The notes beneath the pieces were generated by a model, which saw only the letters and a list, made by a program, of their open reading frames with translations, made no database searches and was not told where the DNA came from. From CBDCOD01 sp965219665 (GTDB lineage Bacteria > Pseudomonadota > Gammaproteobacteria > CAKMZV01), in NCBI GenBank assembly GCA_965219665.1, contig CBDCOD010000018.1:1-64000 (forward strand): 64,000 bases of DNA. The letters are read 5' to 3'. Below are positions 34,663 through 44,441 of this stretch, one piece after another. How positions within the stretch are numbered: position 1 is the stretch's first letter; every line of letters begins with the position of its first letter. The position numbers and the translations under genes are program-made.

Positions 34663-35436
34663 ATGAACATAATTACTAACCTAAAAAACATTTTTTTACT
34701 TCCCTTATTTCTCGCTATATGCAGTTCAAATATCTGGGCAGCTGGTGGCTCCAATGTACCACTGCTTGAACCCAATAATAATTTGAGAGATATAGGTTCT
34801 TTGAGACGCGGGGCAGAATTATTTGTCAACCGGTGCACATCTTGCCACAGCGCTAAATATATCCGCTATAGCGTAATTGCAGAGAAACTACTATGGAATC
34901 AAGAAGAAACGGACAAACTCTTGATTAAAGGGCGCGCCAAATTCTTAGAACACATGGTTGGCGGTATGTCTAAATCAGCTGCTCAAGCCGCCTTCGGTAC
35001 CCAGCCACCTGATTTGACGCTCACAGCCAAAGTACGCGGCACAGACTGGCTATACACCTTCCTCCAAGCATACTATCAAAATGATGAAGGCAAAATGGAT
35101 AATTATGTATTCCCAGGAACAGCCATGCCCCCGCCATTCATTGGCGAGCAAGGCATTCGTAAAGCCACCTATCATTATGGTAGCGGCAAACTTCCCACTG
35201 GATCGCGCCCCTCGGAAAACCCTGTCTCTGCTGATCAAAAAGCCCGTGCAGCACAAAAGGAAAGCAATTTCAAACAACAGTTGCGCGACCTAGTCAATTT
35301 TATGGAGTTCATCAGCGAGCCACAAAAAACAGACCGCTGGGATTTGGGCACTAAGGTGATCCTATTTCTACTCGTCTTGCTGCTTCTGTCATACCTCCTG
35401 AAAAAAGAATTCTGGCGTGACATTAAGGAAAAATAG
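34663..35436 (+). CDS. petC: Cytochrome c1 subunit of the bc1 complex
   Basis: Cytochrome c1, 257 residues. A signal peptide ends near residue 26 (SSNIWAAG), the heme c motif CTSCHS is at about residues 57-62, the sixth-ligand Met is in a motif such as TAMPPPF, and a C-terminal anchor helix (about 228-246) ends in basic residues. It passes electrons from the Rieske protein to soluble cytochrome c. It is the last pet gene; the next gene 26 bases away is unrelated in function. Confidence 0.96.
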   Translation: MNIITNLKNIFLLPLFLAICSSNIWAAGGSNVPLLEPNNNLRDIGSLRRGAELFVNRCTSCHSAKYIRYSVIAEKLLWNQEETDKLLIKGRAKFLEHMVGGMSKSAAQAAFGTQPPDLTLTAKVRGTDWLYTFLQAYYQNDEGKMDNYVFPGTAMPPPFIGEQGIRKATYHYGSGKLPTGSRPSENPVSADQKARAAQKESNFKQQLRDLVNFMEFISEPQKTDRWDLGTKVILFLLVLLLLSYLLKKEFWRDIKEK

Positions 35437-35462
35437 TCCCTAATTGTAGGATTTTTGACTGT

Positions 35463-36113
35463 ATGAACTCTGAATTAGCCTTACATAGCATGATTGAGCA
35501 GCAAATACGTCCTTGGAACGTATTAGATCAACGTGTTTTGGACGCACTTGCACAGTACCCAAGAGAGCAGTTTGTTCCTAATTCACAACGTGCCCTTGCC
35601 TTTGCTGATACCAACTTGCCACTCTCTGATACACGCAATATGCTCACGCCCTGCTTAGAAGCGCGGCTTACACAAGAACTCAAACTGCGTAGCAGTGACA
35701 AGTGCCTTATCATTGGTATCAACAGCGTATACATTGCTGTGCTTTTACAAAGAATCGCTGCTAGTGTATTGGTTCGCGAACCATGCAAAAAACACCGAAA
35801 CCTCATGCAAGACTTGCTCAAGCAGGGAGATATTGAAAGCATTCAGTTTGAAGACTTAGCTTATGATGCGCCCTGTAAACAACAATATGATGTAATTATT
35901 GCAACAGGATCTGTTCACCATTGCATAAAAGCTTGGCAAGATATGCTGACACACGAAGGGCGTTTGGTAGTCGTAGAAGGTAGCCCTCAAAGCACTGCAA
36001 TGCAGGCAACGCTGCATGAGCGTTATCACGACGTATTGGTACAAACCCCTCTATTTGAAACTTACCTCCCTCCCCTTGATCTTACTGAAAGTAACCCTCA
36101 ATTTGAACTCTAA
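35463..36113 (+). CDS. Protein-L-isoaspartate O-methyltransferase-like protein with degenerate SAM motif
   Basis: A 216-residue member of the PCMT fold. The N-terminal part MIEQQIRPWNVLDQRVLDAL and REQFVP is typical of the PCMT-like group found in proteobacteria. The SAM-binding motif I, normally VLEIGTGSGY, reads CLIIGINSVYIAVLL, losing two of the glycines, and the active-site Ser/Thr region is also changed (LPLSDTRNML). It may have lost methyltransferase activity or use an altered cofactor site. The gene lies 26 bases after petC and is probably on the pet transcript. I would not assign it to protein repair. Confidence 0.75.
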   Translation: MNSELALHSMIEQQIRPWNVLDQRVLDALAQYPREQFVPNSQRALAFADTNLPLSDTRNMLTPCLEARLTQELKLRSSDKCLIIGINSVYIAVLLQRIAASVLVREPCKKHRNLMQDLLKQGDIESIQFEDLAYDAPCKQQYDVIIATGSVHHCIKAWQDMLTHEGRLVVVEGSPQSTAMQATLHERYHDVLVQTPLFETYLPPLDLTESNPQFEL

Positions 36114-36298
36114 GAAAGCAAAAATTGGCGTTCTGTAACAGAAATTTGTTGCTATCGTTTTTGCAACAGCCCCATGAATCTAATACATAGATACCCCCTT
36201 TCTGCGACAATGTGCGCCATTTCAGTGTGCTTTCTTGTAAGACACAAATATTGCTAATACGATACGATCAACTTATACCGCTATCATAGACTCTTTAC

Positions 36299-39103
36299 AT
36301 GACAACAGAATACATTACTCTGCGTGGTTGCCGCACACACAACCTTAAAAACATTGACATTAGCCTGCCACGCAATCAGCTGGTAGTCATTACGGGTCTT
36401 TCTGGTTCAGGCAAGTCATCCCTTGCCTTTGATACCATTTATGCCGAAGGACAGCGGCGTTATGTAGAGTCGCTTTCTTCTTATGCGCGGCAATTTTTAT
36501 CCATGATGGATAAACCGGATTTAGATCATATTGAAGGGCTATCGCCTGCTATCTCTATTGATCAAAAATCTGTTTCTCACAATCCGCGCTCAACCGTAGG
36601 CACGGTGACTGAGATCCATGACTATCTGCGCTTGCTGTTTGCACGTGTCGGAACAGCACACTGTCCCAACCACCATATTCCATTAGATGCGCAAACAGTC
36701 AGACAGATGGTCAATAAAATATTAGCGCTGCCCAAAGATACTAAGGTTATGCTACTGGCACCCGTCATACGTGAGCGCAAAGGAGAGCACCACACTTTAT
36801 TTGAAGGATTATTGGCTCAAGGATTCTTACGTGCGCGCATCAACGGTGAGATGTTTATGTTGGAGGAGCCACCTACGATTGATCCTAAGAAAAAACACAC
36901 TATCGAAGTGATCATTGACCGCCTCAAAATACGCGATGACTTGACAGAGCGATTGAGCGCATCTTTGGATACCGCTTTGAGAATGGGCAAAGATGTTGTG
37001 CGCTTGGTCAGTATGGATGACGACAGCATTGATTTAAGCTTCTCTGCCAAACATGCGTGTCCATATTGCAGTTATGCTTTAGCAGAGTTAGCGCCACGCC
37101 TATTTTCCTTTAACAGCCCACAAGGCGCTTGCCCAAAGTGTGACGGCTTAGGAAAAATCGCCTTCTTTGATCCTGAAAAAATAGTGCTTGACGATTCCCT
37201 TAGTCTGGCAGAAGGTGCTATTCCTTTTTGGGGTAAACAATACACCTATTACTACGCTACATTGCAAATGGTGGCGAAGCACTACCAGTTTGATTTGGAA
37301 ATTCCTTTCAAATCGCTCAGTGAGCAGCACAAAAAAATTGTACTATTCGGCTCTGGCAAAGAAAAAATCAAAATGCTACACGGTCGCTTTAGCGACACAC
37401 GCCCATTTGAAGGCGTAGTGCCTAACTATGAGCGCCGCTATTTAGAGACAGAAAGTCGGCAAGTGCGTGACGAATTGGGGCAATTCCGTGTAGTTGACAC
37501 CTGCAAAGCATGTGGTGGTGCTCGTCTGAATGAAAGTGCGCGTCATGTATTTGTTGCAGACAGACCGCTTTCTGAATTAACTGATTTATCCATAAGCGAT
37601 GCATTTGACTGGTTTAATAGCCTAAAGCTGAAAGGAGCTGCTCAACAAATTGCAGAAAAAATCGTTCAAGAAATTTGCAACCGCTTGAGTTTTTTAGTTA
37701 ATGTTGGCTTAGGGTATCTTAATCTGGCTCGCAGTGCCGATACACTATCAGGTGGGGAAGCGCAGCGTATACGTCTTGCCAGCCAAATTGGAGCAGGTTT
37801 AGTTGGTGTGATGTATATATTGGATGAACCCTCTATTGGATTGCATCAGCGCGACAACCATAAACTGTTGCAAACCTTAATCCGCCTGCGCGATATTGGC
37901 AACACCGTTATTGTGGTTGAGCATGATGAAGAAACCATCTGTAATGGTGATTTTATTGTGGATGTAGGTCCTTTAGCAGGTGAGCATGGCGGCGAAATTA
38001 TATTTGCAGGCAAGCCCGAACAACTGCTACAACAAAAACACTCTATTACTGGACAGTTCTTGAGCAATAAGCGCACCATTTTTATGCCTGAAAAAAGACG
38101 TACAGCACAGCACCATTTAGAGATTATCCGAGCACAAGGTAATAATCTACAAAATATCTTTGTTTCTATTCCAATCAGCGTAATCACTTGTATAACAGGC
38201 GTCTCAGGTTCAGGGAAATCTACCCTAATTAACCACACTCTATACCCCAAAGCTGCCAATGAATTAAACCGTGCCAGCCATGCGTGTGCAGCTGTAGAAC
38301 GCATTGATGGCTTTGAGTATTTAGACAAAGTCATCAATATTGACCAAAGCCCTATTGGACGCACACCCCGATCCAACCCTGCTACTTACGTTGGCATATT
38401 TACGACAGTTCGCGAGCTATTTGCTGGAACCAAAGAAGCGCGCATCAGAGGTTTCAATATGGGACGATTCAGTTTCAATGTGCGTGGTGGGCGCTGTGAA
38501 GCATGCCAAGGTGATGGCTTGCTACGTGTTGAAATGCATTTTCTCCCAGATGTATACGTACTATGCGATGAATGTCAAGGGAAACGCTACAATGAGCAGA
38601 CTTTAGCCGTGCAGTATAACGGAAAAAACATTGCTGAAGTATTAGATATGACCGTAGAGGAGGCTTTGCAGTTCTTTGAGGCTATCCCCTCACTGCACCG
38701 CAAACTACAAACCCTACAAGATGTTGGATTAGGCTATATTCGCTTAGGTCAAAGTGCCACTACACTATCGGGCGGGGAAGCTCAACGGATTAAACTAGCC
38801 AAGGAGCTTTCTAAGCGAGACACCTCTAAAACGCTCTATATATTAGACGAACCAACCACTGGACTGCATTTTTATGATGTAGATTTACTGCTTCAAGTCT
38901 TAACGCGCCTATGTGACAAAGGCAATACCATTGTAATTATAGAGCACAACTTAGACGTCATTAAAGCCTGCGACTGGATTATAGATTTAGGACCAGAAGG
39001 CGGATGCGGAGGCGGTCAAGTCATTGGCTGCGGAACCCCCGAAGATTTTTGCAAGCAGTACAACACGCATACAGCTCAATACCTTAGACCCTTATTAACC
39101 TAA
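36299..39103 (+). CDS. uvrA: UvrABC excinuclease subunit A
   Basis: UvrA, 934 residues, damage recognition ATPase of nucleotide excision repair. Two ABC modules are present with Walker A GLSGSGKSS (about residue 32) and GVSGSGKST (about 635). Zinc modules CPYC...CPKC and CEAC...CDEC are intact, and signature motifs LSGGEAQRI occur twice. Length is close to E. coli UvrA (940). No LexA box of the CTG-N10-CAG type was found in the 185 bases upstream. It converges with xthA, with 19 bases between stops. Confidence 0.99.
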   Translation: MTTEYITLRGCRTHNLKNIDISLPRNQLVVITGLSGSGKSSLAFDTIYAEGQRRYVESLSSYARQFLSMMDKPDLDHIEGLSPAISIDQKSVSHNPRSTVGTVTEIHDYLRLLFARVGTAHCPNHHIPLDAQTVRQMVNKILALPKDTKVMLLAPVIRERKGEHHTLFEGLLAQGFLRARINGEMFMLEEPPTIDPKKKHTIEVIIDRLKIRDDLTERLSASLDTALRMGKDVVRLVSMDDDSIDLSFSAKHACPYCSYALAELAPRLFSFNSPQGACPKCDGLGKIAFFDPEKIVLDDSLSLAEGAIPFWGKQYTYYYATLQMVAKHYQFDLEIPFKSLSEQHKKIVLFGSGKEKIKMLHGRFSDTRPFEGVVPNYERRYLETESRQVRDELGQFRVVDTCKACGGARLNESARHVFVADRPLSELTDLSISDAFDWFNSLKLKGAAQQIAEKIVQEICNRLSFLVNVGLGYLNLARSADTLSGGEAQRIRLASQIGAGLVGVMYILDEPSIGLHQRDNHKLLQTLIRLRDIGNTVIVVEHDEETICNGDFIVDVGPLAGEHGGEIIFAGKPEQLLQQKHSITGQFLSNKRTIFMPEKRRTAQHHLEIIRAQGNNLQNIFVSIPISVITCITGVSGSGKSTLINHTLYPKAANELNRASHACAAVERIDGFEYLDKVINIDQSPIGRTPRSNPATYVGIFTTVRELFAGTKEARIRGFNMGRFSFNVRGGRCEACQGDGLLRVEMHFLPDVYVLCDECQGKRYNEQTLAVQYNGKNIAEVLDMTVEEALQFFEAIPSLHRKLQTLQDVGLGYIRLGQSATTLSGGEAQRIKLAKELSKRDTSKTLYILDEPTTGLHFYDVDLLLQVLTRLCDKGNTIVIIEHNLDVIKACDWIIDLGPEGGCGGGQVIGCGTPEDFCKQYNTHTAQYLRPLLT

Positions 39104-39122
39104 CCGTACTACCCGCTATACA

Positions 39123-39914
39123 TTAGCCAAACTGCGTCCAGATAGGCGCATGATCTGACGGTTTTTCCATACTGCGAATAGCATAGTCAATACCCGCATC
39201 AACAATGCGCTGCTGCAATACAGGTGTTACCAGAATATGATCTATGCGCAACCCAGGCTTATGCGAGCGGTCAAATGCTCGCGTTCGATAATCAAACCAA
39301 GAGTAATTCTGTAGCGTGGGATAACAGTGTCTATATGAATCAATCAGCCCCCAATCATACAACGCAGCAAGCCAAGCACGCTCTTCAGGCAAGAAGCTGC
39401 ACGCTCCCTTGGCTAACCAATTCTGTGGATTATCTATACCCACATCCTTGTCCTCAGGTGCGATATTTAAATCGCCCAAAATGATAATGGCATCCTCTTT
39501 GCTATGCCTTGCATTTAAGAGCAGCATAAGCTCTTGATAAAAATCGCGTTTATCAGCAAATTTGGTAGGGTGTGTTTGATTCTCTCCTTGCGGAAAATAC
39601 CCATTATATATATATACCAACTGCCCTTGATAGCTCAGGGTAGTAGCAATAAAGCGCGTTTGATGCTCTCTGCCAATCACTCCTTTTTCCACCTCAATCG
39701 GCGACTTGGATAGAAAAGCAACCCCATAATGGGTTTTCTGTCCATACACCGCACTGTGATAGCCTAATGCCTTACACGCCTCAAAAGGGAAATCCTTATC
39801 AGTTACTTTTGTCTCCTGCAAGGCAATCACCTCAGGTTGATGCGTATTGATAAGTTCTTCCAACTGATGCAAACGCTGGCGAATAGAATTAACATTAAAA
39901 CTGACTATTTTCAT
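39123..39914 (-). CDS. xthA: Exodeoxyribonuclease III / AP endonuclease XthA
   Basis: XthA, 263 residues, cleaves at abasic sites and removes 3' blocks in base excision repair. Catalytic motifs: the Glu in LQETKVTD (about residue 34), LGDLNIAPEDKDVG and the final SDHAPIW. Length agrees with E. coli ExoIII (268). It lies two bases after trmB on the same strand, and convergently faces uvrA, pairing two DNA repair genes by location only. Confidence 0.96.
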   Translation of the reverse strand: MKIVSFNVNSIRQRLHQLEELINTHQPEVIALQETKVTDKDFPFEACKALGYHSAVYGQKTHYGVAFLSKSPIEVEKGVIGREHQTRFIATTLSYQGQLVYIYNGYFPQGENQTHPTKFADKRDFYQELMLLLNARHSKEDAIIILGDLNIAPEDKDVGIDNPQNWLAKGACSFLPEERAWLAALYDWGLIDSYRHCYPTLQNYSWFDYRTRAFDRSHKPGLRIDHILVTPVLQQRIVDAGIDYAIRSMEKPSDHAPIWTQFG

Positions 39915-39916
39915 AT

Positions 39917-40597
39917 CTACACTGCCCTATACAGCAAATTACTAATCGCATGCCCTAAATGCACTGCCCGTCTTTCGAATTTTGTTTCCATACGGCAAAA
40001 CCCGCCAGCTTCATCGACCAATCTCTCAAAGCCTGATTGGCTCGCCATAACCTGTTGCATCCACTGCGCATATCTTTGCCAATCGGTTGCCATATACCAA
40101 ACACCTCCCTCTACCAACACGCGCCGAGCTAACTGAGCAAACTCTGCATTAACAATTCGCCTCTTATGATGCTTTCTTTTCTGCCATGGGTCAGGGAAAA
40201 GCAACAACAAATGCTGCACACTGGCAGGAGCAAAGGCTTTTTCCAGAACGGCATACGCATCATAGCGCACCAAGCGTACATTCCGTACTTGCTCTTTGTG
40301 CAGCCTCAAGCATGTCTTTACCACACCAGGCAAATGCACCTCAATACCAACAAAATTAAACTGTGGATTATGCTGTGCCATTGCAATCAAAGAATCACCC
40401 ATGCCAAAACCCACCTCTACTACCAGGTCCTGCTGACATGGAAACAAGGCTTGCCAATCTACAATCTGTCCAGTGTACTCTACCGTAAAATCGTCTTTAC
40501 AGCGCTCAAACGCTGCCTTCTTTGCTGGCGACAGCCTACCCTGTCTTAGTACAAAACTGCGATTGATTTGGTGTAGAGAAATAGCCTCTAATCCCAT
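39917..40597 (-). CDS. trmB: tRNA (guanine-N7-)-methyltransferase TrmB
   Basis: TrmB, 226 residues, makes m7G46 in the tRNA variable loop. The SAM motif VVEVGFGMGDSLIAMA is near residue 56 and the family signature LLFPDPWQKRKHHKRRIV is near residue 130. Cysteine and histidine content is otherwise ordinary. It is close to xthA downstream and nine bases after the Sco gene on the same strand. Confidence 0.96.
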   Translation of the reverse strand: MGLEAISLHQINRSFVLRQGRLSPAKKAAFERCKDDFTVEYTGQIVDWQALFPCQQDLVVEVGFGMGDSLIAMAQHNPQFNFVGIEVHLPGVVKTCLRLHKEQVRNVRLVRYDAYAVLEKAFAPASVQHLLLLFPDPWQKRKHHKRRIVNAEFAQLARRVLVEGGVWYMATDWQRYAQWMQQVMASQSGFERLVDEAGGFCRMETKFERRAVHLGHAISNLLYRAV

Positions 40598-40606
40598 AAC
40601 ACACCC

Positions 40607-41260
40607 TTACGAAATTAATCTCCGTAGTTCTGATGCTAAGACTTTAGGATTGTGTGTTGCTTGCAAGAAAAACGCCTGAAGCTGCGCCTGATCATTAATA
40701 TAGTAAATAGTAGCAGCATGATTTACGACATAATTGTCCTTAAATAATTCGGGAATAGGCTGCTTAGTGTTTAGGCGCACAGTTTTTCCCCCAACAGTTG
40801 CTACCCACTCGTAAAGCACACCCAAATCTTTAGCCAAAATAGCCGTATTAGCCAAGTCTCCCACAGCCCCCTTGAAACTGCTATCAAAAAATTGAACATA
40901 ACTGCTTAACTGTTCAGGAGTATCACGCTGTGGATCAACCGACACAAATACAACCTGTGGCAAATGTGCAACCCCCTCCTCTCGCAACACATCATAGGCA
41001 GCAGCAATATTAGCCAGCTCAGTTGGACACACATCGGGGCAGTGCGTAAAACCAAAAAACAACAAATAAGACTGTCCTGTCATCGTGCGCGGATTCATTG
41101 GTGTACCATTGCCATACACCATACTAAAATCAGGCAATTTCTTAGCAGGGCTAAGCACTGTAGCAATCTTTAACGGCTCTTCATAATGATACACATACCA
41201 ACCCACACCAAGACCGGCAATAGCAGCAATAACACTAAAAAATATAACGAGAGTACGCAT
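40607..41260 (-). CDS. SCO1/SenC family copper chaperone for cytochrome oxidase
   Basis: A 217-residue Sco protein with an N-terminal membrane anchor (about residues 5-25). The copper-binding CPDVC motif (about residue 74) and distal His in VNHAATIYY are both present in a thioredoxin fold. Sco proteins deliver copper to, or reduce, the CuA site of cytochrome oxidase. The PCuAC gene 38 bases upstream on the same strand encodes the partner that supplies Cu(I). The heme A synthase at 30 kb fits the same process. Confidence 0.95.
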   Translation of the reverse strand: MRTLVIFFSVIAAIAGLGVGWYVYHYEEPLKIATVLSPAKKLPDFSMVYGNGTPMNPRTMTGQSYLLFFGFTHCPDVCPTELANIAAAYDVLREEGVAHLPQVVFVSVDPQRDTPEQLSSYVQFFDSSFKGAVGDLANTAILAKDLGVLYEWVATVGGKTVRLNTKQPIPELFKDNYVVNHAATIYYINDQAQLQAFFLQATHNPKVLASELRRLIS

Positions 41261-41298
41261 GAATATTACTTTATATAAACAACATTAAAATATAGATG

Positions 41299-41715
41299 CT
41301 AACGGCTACGTAGCACCGGAAAATTGACCCGAACACGCTGCCCTGAGTCAAAATGCAGCCAAATAGGAATCTGCTCACCAACTATAGGCACGCGCTTTGG
41401 TTTAATCAACATTAAATGCCATGAACCCGGTTGAAACACCTTTTTATCTTTGGCAGCAATATAAACACGATCATACGATCTCATTCGCATCATATCACCC
41501 TGGCGCTGTGTACGATGTATCTCTATTGAGCCGTAATCGGAACTGGTATGAGCATGCTCTAACCACACCGCTTTATTCCCATTATTTTCTAACACCATAA
41601 ACGCACCTAATACATGAGCATTAGGCGGTGCTGCGCGCACCCACGGATCAACAATCTGTACTCGGGCAGACAACACACCACTCCAAAGTAACGCACATAT
41701 GAAAACAATCCGCAT
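41299..41715 (-). CDS. Periplasmic copper chaperone PCuAC
   Basis: A 138-residue exported protein of the PCuAC (DUF461) family. It carries an exact H-X10-M-X21-H-X-M copper-binding motif: His in EIHRT, Met in MMRM, and HLM in GSWHLM. It binds Cu(I) and works with Sco to build the CuA site of cytochrome oxidase. The ATG at 41715 starts directly before a signal peptide (IVFICALLWSGVLSA); the frame to 41781 adds an unlikely leader. On the minus strand a TATAAT lies seven bases before this ATG, so a leaderless transcript is possible. Confidence 0.92.
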   Translation of the reverse strand: MRIVFICALLWSGVLSARVQIVDPWVRAAPPNAHVLGAFMVLENNGNKAVWLEHAHTSSDYGSIEIHRTQRQGDMMRMRSYDRVYIAAKDKKVFQPGSWHLMLIKPKRVPIVGEQIPIWLHFDSGQRVRVNFPVLRSR

Positions 41716-41844
41716 ACGCCCAATTATACCCGAGCATTTGCCATCATTCTGCGCCAGCAAGGCACATAATAAGTTACACAACTTTATTCTGACAATTCAT
41801 ATAATGCGTTTCCCTAAAATGCCAAGCTACTGTAAAATTACATC

Positions 41845-42120
41845 ATGTCTCATTTAATCTTTTGCAAAAAACTACAAAAAGAGCTTCCTGCTCTTGAGCG
41901 TGCGCCCTTCCCTAATGACGAAGGACAACGCATCTTTGAAAACATATCTGCGCAAGCATGGCAAGAATGGGTTGGCTATCAAACAATTCTTATCAATGAA
42001 TACCGCCTATCTTCACTGGATCCAAAAGCACGCACATTTTTAGCATCCGAGCGTGAGAAATTCCTCTTTGGCGATGGTATTGACTTGCCTGATGCTTATA
42101 ATCCTATAAAGCCCTCTTAA
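41845..42120 (+). CDS. yggX: Fe(II)-trafficking/oxidative protection protein YggX
   Basis: YggX, 91 residues. The N-terminal IFCKKLQKELPALERAPFP with a single conserved cysteine at position 7 and the C-terminal REKFLFG are diagnostic. It helps protect Fe-S enzymes and maintain a usable Fe(II) pool. In many gammaproteobacteria it follows mutY; here it is first in a plus-strand run and divergent from the PCuAC gene. Confidence 0.96.
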   Translation: MSHLIFCKKLQKELPALERAPFPNDEGQRIFENISAQAWQEWVGYQTILINEYRLSSLDPKARTFLASEREKFLFGDGIDLPDAYNPIKPS

Positions 42121-42148
42121 AAAAGAATAACTTACAAGACTTACTCAT

Positions 42149-43090
42149 ATGAAAGCAGCTGTATTAGAACGCTTCGGCGCCTCTTCTGTCCTACAAGTCA
42201 AACAACACCCTGAACCATCTTTCCACGATGACGCCGCTGTTGTAGATGTTCATTATGCCAGCATCAATCCGATTGACTGGAAAACCCGCAAGGGCTTAGG
42301 CTGGGCAGCAGATAGCATTGCTGATAAATTGCCATGGATCTTGGGATTTGACTTCTGTGGGATTTTGACTAACCAAAGCGCAGTAGGCTCGCTCGCAGCT
42401 GGTGACTGGGTATGTGGTTTAAGCGCTGTTACTACCCACGGAGGCAGCCATGCACAGATGATTAGCGTGCCCGCAGACACACTGTGTCAACTGCCACACA
42501 ATATTAGCCCTATACAAGCAGCAGCCCTACCCTTAGCAGGCTGCACTGCATGGCAAGCATTACAAGCAGCTCAAATCAGTTCAGGAGCATCCTGCTTAGT
42601 ATTAGGAGGCGCTGGAGGCGTGGGGCACTTCGCCTGCCAAATAGCACATCACCTGGGCGCAACAGTTGATGCAACCACCCGCTCGCATTACGATTTTTTA
42701 GAGGCTCTGGGCGTTGATAATATTATTAATCCTACTGAAACAAAATTGTCACAGAACAACTACGATGTTATCATCGACTTGGTCGGGGCAGATTTAGGCA
42801 TTGCAGCCGTTAATGCACTCAAGCCTACCGGCAGATTAATTACCTTACCAACCATCACTGCTGATGCTGTTAAAGCAGCAGCTCAACAGCAAAATAAACA
42901 CGCTGAGGGTCTATTGGTCTCTGCTAAGCCTGACGACTTAAACTACCTACTAACACTTATGGCAGACGGCAAACTGTCCGCACACATCCATGCACAGTAC
43001 ACACTAAATGACATTCACTTGGCACATGAACTATTAGAGAGCAACCACCCCTGTGGAAAAACAATAATCTCTATCATAGATGAGCAATAG
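42149..43090 (+). CDS. MDR-family NADPH:quinone oxidoreductase-like protein
   Basis: A 313-residue zinc-independent medium-chain dehydrogenase/reductase. The N-terminal GroES-like part has YASINPIDWKTRKG and FDFCGILT; the nucleotide-binding motif is VLGGAGGVGHFACQIA near residue 150. The absence of zinc-ligand cysteines puts it in the quinone reductase group that reduces quinones or conjugated ketones with NADPH. The exact substrate is unknown. Its end overlaps yggS by eleven bases. Confidence 0.9.
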   Translation: MKAAVLERFGASSVLQVKQHPEPSFHDDAAVVDVHYASINPIDWKTRKGLGWAADSIADKLPWILGFDFCGILTNQSAVGSLAAGDWVCGLSAVTTHGGSHAQMISVPADTLCQLPHNISPIQAAALPLAGCTAWQALQAAQISSGASCLVLGGAGGVGHFACQIAHHLGATVDATTRSHYDFLEALGVDNIINPTETKLSQNNYDVIIDLVGADLGIAAVNALKPTGRLITLPTITADAVKAAAQQQNKHAEGLLVSAKPDDLNYLLTLMADGKLSAHIHAQYTLNDIHLAHELLESNHPCGKTIISIIDEQ

Positions 43091-43769
43091 CGACCCCATA
43101 GCACATAATATAGCAACCCTCCAGCAGCAAATAAAGCAGTGTTGCCAGCAGGCAAAACGCTCTCCTGACACCGTACACATGCTAGCGGTAAGCAAACGGC
43201 ATAGCATCGAACACATTGAGCAGGCATTTCATGCAGGTCAACGGCATTTTGGCGAAAACTATTGGCAAGAACTGACAGAGAAACAGCAGCAGCTATCACA
43301 CTTACCTATCATCTGGCATTACATTGGTAAAATACAAAGCCGCAAAGCACCCAGCATTGGCGCACACGTTGATTGGGTACACTCTGTTGACAGCATTAAA
43401 GTAGCACAGCGGCTTGTTGCCAGCCGCACGCATGAGCAAGGCGCATTAAACTGCTTTTTGCAAATCAATTTAGATCGCGAACCACAAAAATCCGGACTAT
43501 TAACTGAAGAAATTACCTCGTTTTTAGAGCATGTTTACACACTGGATTTGCTACAGATTAGAGGTCTTATGATACTCCCGTCTGCACAGCATGATGCACG
43601 TAAACGCTTTTCGCAATTGGCAGCCTTACAGGCACAACTGGCAACCCAATTTCCCCAAGGGGCATGGGATCACCTGTCTATGGGCATGAGCGCAGATTGG
43701 CAACAAGCCATTGCTGCTGGTGCTACTTTCATCCGCCTCGGCACTGCTGTTTTTGGTCAAAGACTTTAG
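43080..43769 (+). CDS. yggS: PLP homeostasis protein YggS
   Basis: A 229-residue PLP-binding TIM-barrel protein of the YggS/PROSC family. The cofactor lysine is in MLAVSKRHS (about residue 38), followed by FGENYWQEL and near the end LSMGMSADWQQAI. It keeps pyridoxal phosphate levels and amino acid pools balanced and has no known catalytic activity. Usually it sits by proC-yggT; here those genes are 14 kb away. Confidence 0.95.
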   Translation: MSNSDPIAHNIATLQQQIKQCCQQAKRSPDTVHMLAVSKRHSIEHIEQAFHAGQRHFGENYWQELTEKQQQLSHLPIIWHYIGKIQSRKAPSIGAHVDWVHSVDSIKVAQRLVASRTHEQGALNCFLQINLDREPQKSGLLTEEITSFLEHVYTLDLLQIRGLMILPSAQHDARKRFSQLAALQAQLATQFPQGAWDHLSMGMSADWQQAIAAGATFIRLGTAVFGQRL

Positions 43770-43904
43770 ACACTGCGACTCCGATTGCTGGATACTGAGA
43801 CTGCACTGTATTTTGTGCAGCATGACAAGAACTTCGCGCACCTTAAGTATTTTATTGAAATGAAAAAATATCCCATATAGCTATCTCACGTTACAATAAC
43901 GACC

Positions 43905-44441
43905 ATGCTACTATCCATGCATCAATTCCTTGCAAAAATATGCCGCTTTATAGGCGCCGTTTCCAGCGTGCTGATTATTTTGTTGATGCTGAATATATGC
44001 TACGATGTTTTTACGCGCTATGTACTCAATGATGTATCCATCGGCATGCAAGAGTTAGAGTGGCATTTGTTTGCAACCGCTTTTCTTTTTGGCATTACGT
44101 ATGCCATTGTTGATGACGGGCATGTACGCGTTGACTTTCTCTATGAGCGTCTTAGCACCACCAAGCAGGCATGGATTGATATTGGCGGCACGTGCATTTT
44201 TCTGATACCTTTTGCAGCATTGATTATGTGGTACGGCATTGACTACACGCACCAAGCCTACACATTGGGCGAAACCTCTGGCGATCCAGGTGGTTTACCG
44301 CACCGTTGGATTATAAAAGGCATGATACCCTTGTCTGCTGCTTTTATGCTACTTGCAGCAGCCTTTATTTTGGTACAGAGCATCGGCATACTCCGTGGAG
44401 TAATTAATCCGAAAAACACTATAAAGGAGCACTTCTCATGA
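43905..44441 (+). CDS. TRAP transporter small permease DctQ
   Basis: A 178-residue TRAP-type small membrane subunit with four hydrophobic helices. Typical features are YDVFTRYVLND near residue 28 and ELEWHLFATAFLFG. It pairs with the large subunit, whose start overlaps its last four bases. TRAP systems take up organic acids such as C4-dicarboxylates using ion gradients and a periplasmic binding protein. No binding-protein (DctP) gene lies next to it here. Confidence 0.93.
   Translation: MLLSMHQFLAKICRFIGAVSSVLIILLMLNICYDVFTRYVLNDVSIGMQELEWHLFATAFLFGITYAIVDDGHVRVDFLYERLSTTKQAWIDIGGTCIFLIPFAALIMWYGIDYTHQAYTLGETSGDPGGLPHRWIIKGMIPLSAAFMLLAAAFILVQSIGILRGVINPKNTIKEHFS

Noticed and set aside
36114..36298. 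LexA box upstream of uvrA
   Set aside because: CTGTAACAG is present but not the CTG-N10-CAG spacing of a gammaproteobacterial SOS box.
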